A DNA stretch of 64,000 nucleotides from Bombyx mori. Lineage: Eukaryota; Arthropoda; Insecta; Lepidoptera; Bombycidae. Shown here piece after piece: positions 57,391 to 64,000 of this stretch. The notes beneath the pieces were generated by a model. The model was not told the origin of the DNA. It saw only the letters and a list, made by a program, of their open reading frames with translations, and made no database searches. Every line of letters begins with the position of its first letter. Within the stretch, counting starts at the first letter, position 1. The position numbers and the translations under genes were made by a program. The stretch spans positions 7,601,001 to 7,665,000 of the forward strand of contig NC_085119.1 of assembly GCF_030269925.1 (NCBI RefSeq), read 5' to 3'.

Positions 57391-58199
57391 AAGCGGGAAC
57401 GCGAGGTGTGAATTTATTTAGAATTTTAATTTACATACTTACATATTCTTTGGATTTAAGTGTGTATTAATTGTGGCTTATTAGCCATTTAACGTGTAAG
57501 TTCACAAACTTAAGACTGCATTTAACGTGTTTAGATTTTTTTGTTTGGTTTGTATTAAGCTATTGCATAGCTTTTATCGTGGACTTTGAGCGCGGCGACT
57601 GAATTAAGAAATTCCGTAAGGAAAATAAAATCTAACAACCCTCACTCAGTCTACGATGTAGCTCAAACATTCACACGTTGCGCTTGTGTAGTGTTTGTGA
57701 ATAAACGCGCGGCGCGACGTCGCACTGCATGCGCATCATGAAAAGTCTGCCCATCTCTCTCTCGCGCGGTCTATGTAGCCCTTATATGAGTGTGAAGGGG
57801 ACAGTTACCTAATGTTTTGCTTTTGTTAATGTTTATAAATATAGCGTGGTCTTATTTTATTATTGTTTTAATATTAAATTATTATTGTCTAATTATAATT
57901 GGATAAGTTGATAAAAAATGCTGTGCAAATAGCTTTATCGTGGCAGTCCCCGAGTGCTACACGTGTTTTTTTTTTGTCACATTTAAACAAAAAATATTTT
58001 CCCCTCATATTATTCGATTCCGTTGCATTTAATTACGTTCATAATCATCTTCCAATAACTCATCATCATCGCATTCCGGTCTATTTATACTTTTTGTCCA
58101 TTAGAAAAAAGATTTGGCCTTTAGAACACATCAAGATTTGGCTTAAAAGACTAAAATTCAGGCTGTCAAACACTTTTAAAGGTGTCCTTTGCCTAAATA

Positions 58200-58591
58200 A
58201 TTAGCTATAGTGTTTGTGACACTCTGTGATAATTTTTTGCTTTTGTCAGTTTGCGATTTTCGCGCCCGGTTGTAGTGTAATGTAATTACATTAATCTTCA
58301 ATTGTGAACAATATTTAAACAATTCAGTCAATAGGTATACATTGTACTACAAAATGTAAGAATTTATTGAGTTCCAACAAGTTGAAAGTGTTCTTCTTTG
58401 GTTTTCATACATACTTTAATCTTCGAAGTATCTAGTTTGTAATGTTCGTATGTTTTCAGCCTTCATGCAGTCAATTTATAACTAAGTTGTTCAACCAGTG
58501 TACAATTGCTGGTTTCTGGTTTATTTGAATATATTTTCTAACTTCGCAATCTTGGTCATCTAGTTCAATATTGTTTTAACTGTAAATAAAA
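58200..58591 (+). promoter_or_regulatory. Candidate ISWI core promoter and 5' leader
   Basis: A TCAGTT initiator match at 58246-58251 (+1 at 58248) is followed at 58257-58265 by TTTTCGCGC, an E2F-type site. The 344 bases to the ISWI start codon would be an unspliced leader. An alternative upstream cluster at 57600-57780, CpG-rich with TCAGTC at about 57645, is also possible. Motif matching only. Confidence 0.35.
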
Positions 58592-61500
58592 ATGGCCCAG
58601 TCGGATGATGCCATGGACGTTGCCGATATTGGCGACAATTCCGTGAGTAGTTTAATTTTTTTATTAATAAACTAACTAACTGAATTTTACTTAAACTAAA
58701 ACATTTAATGAATCCAGACTAATATTACCACACCCAATTTTATGAATTCAGAATGGCTCTTCAAGTGACACGACATCTTCAAGAGGGAAAGAAGGTGATT
58801 TCGAGAGTAAGATTGAAACTGATCGTTCCAAGAGATTCGATTTTCTACTAAAGCAAACGGAGATATTTTCTCATTTTATGACCAACACTCCAAAATCTGG
58901 TGGGAGTCCTCCAAAACCAAAGGCTGGCAGACCCAGAAAGATAAAAATAGATACTGAACCTGAAGGTCCTGGAGAGTGAGTATCAATATTACAAAGTATT
59001 ACTTGTGACAAACTATAACATCTGTGTATCAATAATGTAAAATCTACTTGACAAATTATACAAGTATGGTGAAAAAATATAAATAGTATTATGTCCACTG
59101 AATGCTGTTGAAAGATAGATTAATAAGATTTCAAAACTTTTTTTTTCATGTGTCAGTCACAGACATAGAAAAACTGAGCAAGAAGAAGATGAAGAACTTC
59201 TGGCAGAAACAAATTCAAAACAAAAGACAATATTTAGATTTGAAGCATCTCCACATTACATAAAAAATGGAGAAATGCGGGATTATCAAGTTAGAGGGCT
59301 TAACTGGATGATATCATTGTATGAAAATGGTATTAATGGAATTTTGGCTGATGAAATGGGTCTAGGAAAAACTTTGCAAACAATTTCTCTACTTGGATAT
59401 ATGAAACATTTTAAGTAAGTTCAAAATTGTTACATATGAGTCGACTATTATCAAAGGCGGCAATCTGACTTTTGGACAATGATTGGTAAATCAGAAAAAC
59501 GAATTATTGACTTTGTATTCCATTGGCAGTCACAAAACTCTTCGGAACGACATCTTAGATAAATAACAGGTTAACTATTAACCATTATTTAATGCAGGTT
59601 TTGAACCGTATTCTTTGAAGGAGACGATTATATTCAAATAAATCTGTATTGACATATCAATAAATTTTTTTTGTCCAAATGTACAGATTGCCGCCTTTGA
59701 TAATAGACGACTCATATGTAATGTTCAGTGTGTTATAAAATATATGCAAACAGTTCAATATATTTATGGGATTTCCAATTTAAGTGCCTGTGTACCCAAT
59801 ACACAAAAAAATAAAAAGTTTGATAGCAATCAAGTGTAACAACTTTACTTCTGCTTTGTATTCAAACAGTACAATAGTAAGTTATGTTATCATTTATTGC
59901 CTAGGTTGTATTATGTAAGTTAAAGGTGTGATTATGGCTTTGTGATAGTAATAACTAGTCTTAGGACAGGTTAAGTAGTAAAAAAGTCTGGACGTGTTTT
60001 TTTTTAATTATTGAAATCCTAAACTTTTTTGTATAAAGTATCTGTACCAACAGTCTAGAGACTATCAAAATCACTTGGTAGGGTATGCTATGCAATGCAG
60101 ACCATGATTAATGATGAGTCTTAGTGTCTGCCACAGTGAAGCTTTAGTTGCATGGGCAGTTCCATGACATGTATCTTGAGCCCATTGGAAGAACTGTTGC
60201 ACCAGTTGGGATTACTGTTTTGCTGATTAATCAATTTTTTGTTTAGATAATTTTCTCATGAACTGAAAACATGTTAAGTGTCAAAGTATTTTTATTTTTT
60301 TATTTATTGCTTAGACGAGTGGACAAGCTCACAGCCCACCTGGTGTTAAGTGGTTACTGGAGGCCATAGACATCTACAACGTAAATGCGCCGCCCACCTT
60401 GAGATATAAGTTCTAAGGTCTCAGAGTAGTTACAACGGCTACCCTACCCTTCAAGCAGAAACGCATTACTGCTTCACGGCAAAAATATGCAGGGTGGTGG
60501 TACCTACCCATGCGGACTCACAAGAGGTCCTATCAGAAGAAAACAATATTAGTATCCCAATATTTTGGGATCCCCAGTGTACATCTACTCAGAATCATAT
60601 GTATAAAGCTACCTATGATTCTGAGTAAGATTTTTAGTTGGGCACTAAAGCCATAAAAGATTGAAAGTAGATTTTTAAATTATAAATTTATTGTCAGTGT
60701 AAAGTATATGATTTTCACCAAGCTTTGAAGTGCCTGTGGCCAATAAGAAAATGTACCCAGTGTATTTGCAATGATCTGCATGGTGAAATTGTTAAAATAC
60801 TGCAGGCAGTTATCAATGCTTCTTAAAGTAAATAAAGTAAAGTAAGTCCCTAACCCACATTCTGGAGTGGATTTCATGACAAAGGCAACACCATCATCAT
60901 GTTCTAAAGGATAAGAGATATGTACAGCTTACTCATGTCAAGTAATGTCATCTTACCTGTACTGGCAGGTAAGATGACAATTTTTATTAGGAAATTTGGT
61001 TTTAACAGTGGGTGTGTTGTAACAGTGTTGTTTGTTTATACTTTAAATAAAGACACTGGAAAAGATATGTCGTGAATGTCTAAATAAGTATTAAAAAAAA
61101 TTTCAGAAACGTTCCTGGTCCTCACATAGTAATTGTACCAAAATCCACTTTGACAAATTGGATGAACGAATTTAAAAAGTGGTGCCCTTCACTAAAAGCT
61201 GTGTGTCTTATTGGTGATCAAGAAACAAGGGTATGTATAATGTTCATTGCCATTTAATATTTATAGCAAAATTTTAATATATCATAATACAAGATATTAG
61301 TAGAATATTACCAAAGGCAAATAAAGTGATTAGAATAGCAAAATTTGACTAAGTACATAAATAGTCCTTTTGAAAAGTCTGTATATCATTAATATTCCAC
61401 ATTACACAGAAAGAAGAGAAACCGTTAACAGCCATTATAGAGCAATATAAAACCTTGTATAGAATTGAAAAAAAACATTGTACATTATTATTTTTAGACT

Positions 61501-64000
61501 TCATTTTTCTGATTATATTGTATTGCACTATTATATGTTTTTTTTGGTACTTGTTCTACAAAAAAAATATGTATGCTAAAAATATATATATATATATTAT
61601 GCAAAAAACTTGTGTGCAAAGCTTAACCTAGACTAGTTTTCTTAAAACAAATATAAAATAGACATCACTTTAGACTAGATACAAATTAAAAGTATGGTAG
61701 GAAAATGGATTAATAAATAAATATGTTTCAGAATACATTTATCCGAGAAACCTTGATGCCTGGAAACTGGGATGTTTGCATTACATCATATGAAATGATT
61801 ATAAGAGAGAAATCTGTCTTTAAAAAGTTTAACTGGCGTTATATGGTGATTGATGAGGCTCACCGTATCAAGAATGAAAAATCTAAATTATCGGAGCTGC
61901 TTAGGGAATTTAAGAGTATGAACAGGTTGCTGTTAACTGGTACTCCCTTGCAAAATAATCTCCATGAGTTGTGGGCACTATTGAATTTCCTTCTGCCTGA
62001 TGTTTTTAATAGTTCTGATGTGAGTAATAATACAAGGAAATGCACAATGGAAAAAATGCAAAATTAATGAATACTATTTTAATTAAATATTATTTTCATT
62101 AACCTTTTTAACATTCAATGTTTTTTTTTCTGATATTCTAGGACTTTGACTCATGGTTTAATACAAATGCAGCCCTAGGTGATAACCAATTGGTTTCACG
62201 TTTACATGCTGTACTAAGACCATTTTTGCTTCGGAGACTCAAATCTGAGGTTGAGAAAAAATTAAAGCCTAAAAAGGAATTAAAAGTTTATGTGGGTTTG
62301 AGTAAAATGCAAAGAGAGTGGTATACTAAGGTTCTTATGAAGGATATTGATGTAGGTAAGTCAGAATATGTTCATTATGCCGAATAACAATGCCTTAAAT
62401 GTTTCCCTAAACATAGGTAATATGTTTTCTAGAAATGGGTTTCACCTGTCAAACGGTTAAGAAGTCACAATAAAACAATAGGTAGTTAATATATCCATAG
62501 TCTTGAGGTAACTAGGAAAGCATCTGCTATATGCCTTTGCACTATATTGTCCAAGATATGAAATGAAAAGTTTATTACTTAAATTAGTCATATTTAACTT
62601 ACTTTGGAAATTTACTATAATTTACTATAATCATAGATTAACTGAGAATAAAGTAAATATAACTAATTTTTTCTACAAGTGCTATCTTCTAAAGGAGCTT
62701 GGAAAGCATTACAGTGACTTTAACCTTACACAACTGGTCTGAGGTTCTTTTGTTCCATTGGTTTCTTTTCTCTTTACAGCTAATTAATAAATAATACGTA
62801 TAAGAATAATAGATAACTCTCCAGCTTTAGATCTTTTGTTTCGACATGTCTTTGATATGAACTGTGACGTTTCATGGCTAAGATTTTGCATTCGGTGTCC
62901 GAGATACTTGGGTGATGTTGAGTAAGGGCAAGATACATCTACACCTGTTGTCTTAAGTTTATTTGCTTATTAATAAATTAATTACCAATTTGTAATAATT
63001 TTATTACCTATAGTAAATGGTGCTGGAAAGGTTGAAAAAATGCGACTCCAGAACATTCTTATGCAGCTACGCAAATGTTGTAACCATCCTTATTTATTTG
63101 ATGGCGCTGAGCCGGGTCCACCGTACACAACTGATGAACATTTAGTATATAACTGTGGTAAACTTACTATACTGGATAAGCTTTTACCTAAGCTTCAGGA
63201 GCAAGAGTCGAGAGTACTTATTTTCTCACAAATGACTAGGATGCTGGACATCTTAGAAGATTATTGCCTTTGGAGGCAATATAAGGTAATATTAAGCATG
63301 ATTTGAAAAATTTTTTTTGCTAGCTTTTAATCTTTATTTAGCTGCCTTTAAATGTAAATACTGCATCCACAGACAATGCTGTAAATTAACTCTTCATAAA
63401 AATAAATGCATAGCATATAACTTAAAGCTATGCAATATTGTAATTTTTTTTATAGTATTGCCGTCTAGATGGTCAAACACCACATGAAGATAGAAATCGA
63501 CAAATAGAAGAGTATAATATGGAGGGGAGTGAGAAATTTGTTTTTATGTTATCTACACGAGCTGGTGGTCTTGGTATTAACTTAACATCAGCTGATGTTG
63601 TTATTATTTATGACTCTGATTGGAATCCTCAAATGGATCTGCAGGCCATGGATAGAGCTCACCGTATTGGTCAGAAAAAGCAGGTGGGTTTAACTTAAAT
63701 ATGTTTTGGCAGATATAATTTTACAACTTTTGCACACCGGTAAGATTAACTATTAGTGAAATTTGTAAAATAATTTATTAATCTAAATGTTTCATAGGTC
63801 AGAGTGTTCCGTTTGATAACAGACAACACGGTTGAAGAAAAGATTGTAGAACGTGCGGAAGTGAAATTGCGCCTGGACAAACTTGTAATTCAGTCCGGTA
63901 GACTGGTCGACACTAAGAACCAGCTGAACAAAGATGAGATGCTCAACATGATCAGACATGGTGCCAACCACGTCTTTGCGTCTAAGGATTCTGAGGTTAC
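58592..64000 (+). CDS. Iswi: ISWI chromatin-remodelling ATPase (3'-truncated by window)
   Basis: Exons: 58592-58642, 58752-58975, 59157-59414, 61107-61230, 61732-62019, 62142-62355, 63014-63285, 63456-63683, 63798-64000+. About 620 of the usual roughly 1000 residues are visible. The start [10 protein letters not shown] follows an AT-rich leader. Residues 93-98 (HRHRKT) followed by an acidic run form the AutoN element, which resembles the histone H4 tail. The Snf2 core follows: Walker A DEMGLGKT (157-164), DEAH (260-263), [20 protein letters not shown] and DRAHRIGQ (543-550). The protein slides nucleosomes in ACF, CHRAC and NURF complexes in the nucleus. HAND-SANT-SLIDE lies beyond the window. 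All junction phases match and no motif residue is missing. Intron 3 (1.7 kb) holds a MITE and a SINE. Confidence 0.97.
59437..59714 (-). mobile_element. 278-bp TA-targeted MITE, copy 3
   Basis: Inverted relative to copy 1, with about 6 differences. TA flanks are at 59435-59436 and 59715-59716. The flanks extend the inverted repeat by three more bases each side (TACATATG). It lies in ISWI intron 3. Confidence 0.9.
60298..60537 (-). repeat. Family A SINE copy in ISWI intron 3
   Basis: Complete body from TTTTTTTATTTATTGCTTAG to GACTCACAAGAGGTCCTATC. Confidence 0.85.
60946..60979. repeat. Perfect 14-bp hairpin in ISWI intron 3
   Basis: TGTCATCTTACCTG, six-base loop TACTGG, then the exact complement CAGGTAAGATGACA. 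Confidence 0.9.

Larger units (their letters stand above)
56167..58199. other. Intergenic region between FASTKD5 and ISWI
   Basis: Shared upstream region of the two divergent genes. It contains a TTCCCGCCAAA E2F-like site (56706-56716), a GC-rich retroposon (56836-57106), a Bm1-like SINE (57165-57390) and a CpG-rich patch (57600-57780). Confidence 0.6.

Overview
The window is eukaryotic, AT-rich insect DNA with compact exons, GT-AG introns and a heavy load of short retroposons. The repeat families (a short retroposon ending in a segment shared by some 18 copies here, a second Bm1-like family, lepidopteran LINE tails and many TA-targeted MITEs) point to a moth, most probably the silkworm Bombyx or a close relative. 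The species call is an inference from remembered repeats; no database was searched. All exon joins below were read by hand from splice signals and reading-frame phase.

Four protein genes are supported. (1) 2358-11671, + strand: an SLC6 Na+/Cl- coupled transporter of the glycine-transporter type. All 12 membrane segments are present, followed by an unusual 632-residue low-complexity C-terminal tail encoded by one exon; the extreme N-terminal exon is off-window or unseen. (2) 22485-49951 (possibly to 50370), + strand: a harmonin (USH1C)-like scaffold with two N-terminal PDZ domains and a long disordered Pro/Ser/Asn-rich C-terminal half, spread over 11 coding exons, with signs of an internal promoter and an alternative 3' exon. 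(3) 56166-52952, - strand: a FASTKD5-like mitochondrial RNA-processing protein with a RAP domain, in three exons. (4) 58592-64000, + strand: the chromatin-remodelling ATPase ISWI (SMARCA1/5 type), from the start codon through the whole helicase core and cut by the window edge before HAND-SANT-SLIDE. FASTKD5 and ISWI are divergent neighbours about 2.4 kb apart.

The rest is introns and intergenic DNA filled with transposon debris: a deleted mariner with 28-bp terminal repeats, three near-identical 278-bp MITEs (one in an intron of the transporter, the harmonin gene and ISWI), a pogo-like MITE, tRNA-headed SINEs, LINE 3' ends, Helitron-like scraps and several nested insertions. I saw no CRISPR, phage or operon-like structure. 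The most unusual items are the giant transporter tail, the probable internal promoter and first exon of the harmonin gene at about 43.2-43.6 kb, a perfect 71-bp palindrome at 29636-29706, and a three-level transposon nest at 46.7-47.7 kb whose outer layers recur at 31.4-32.0 kb.
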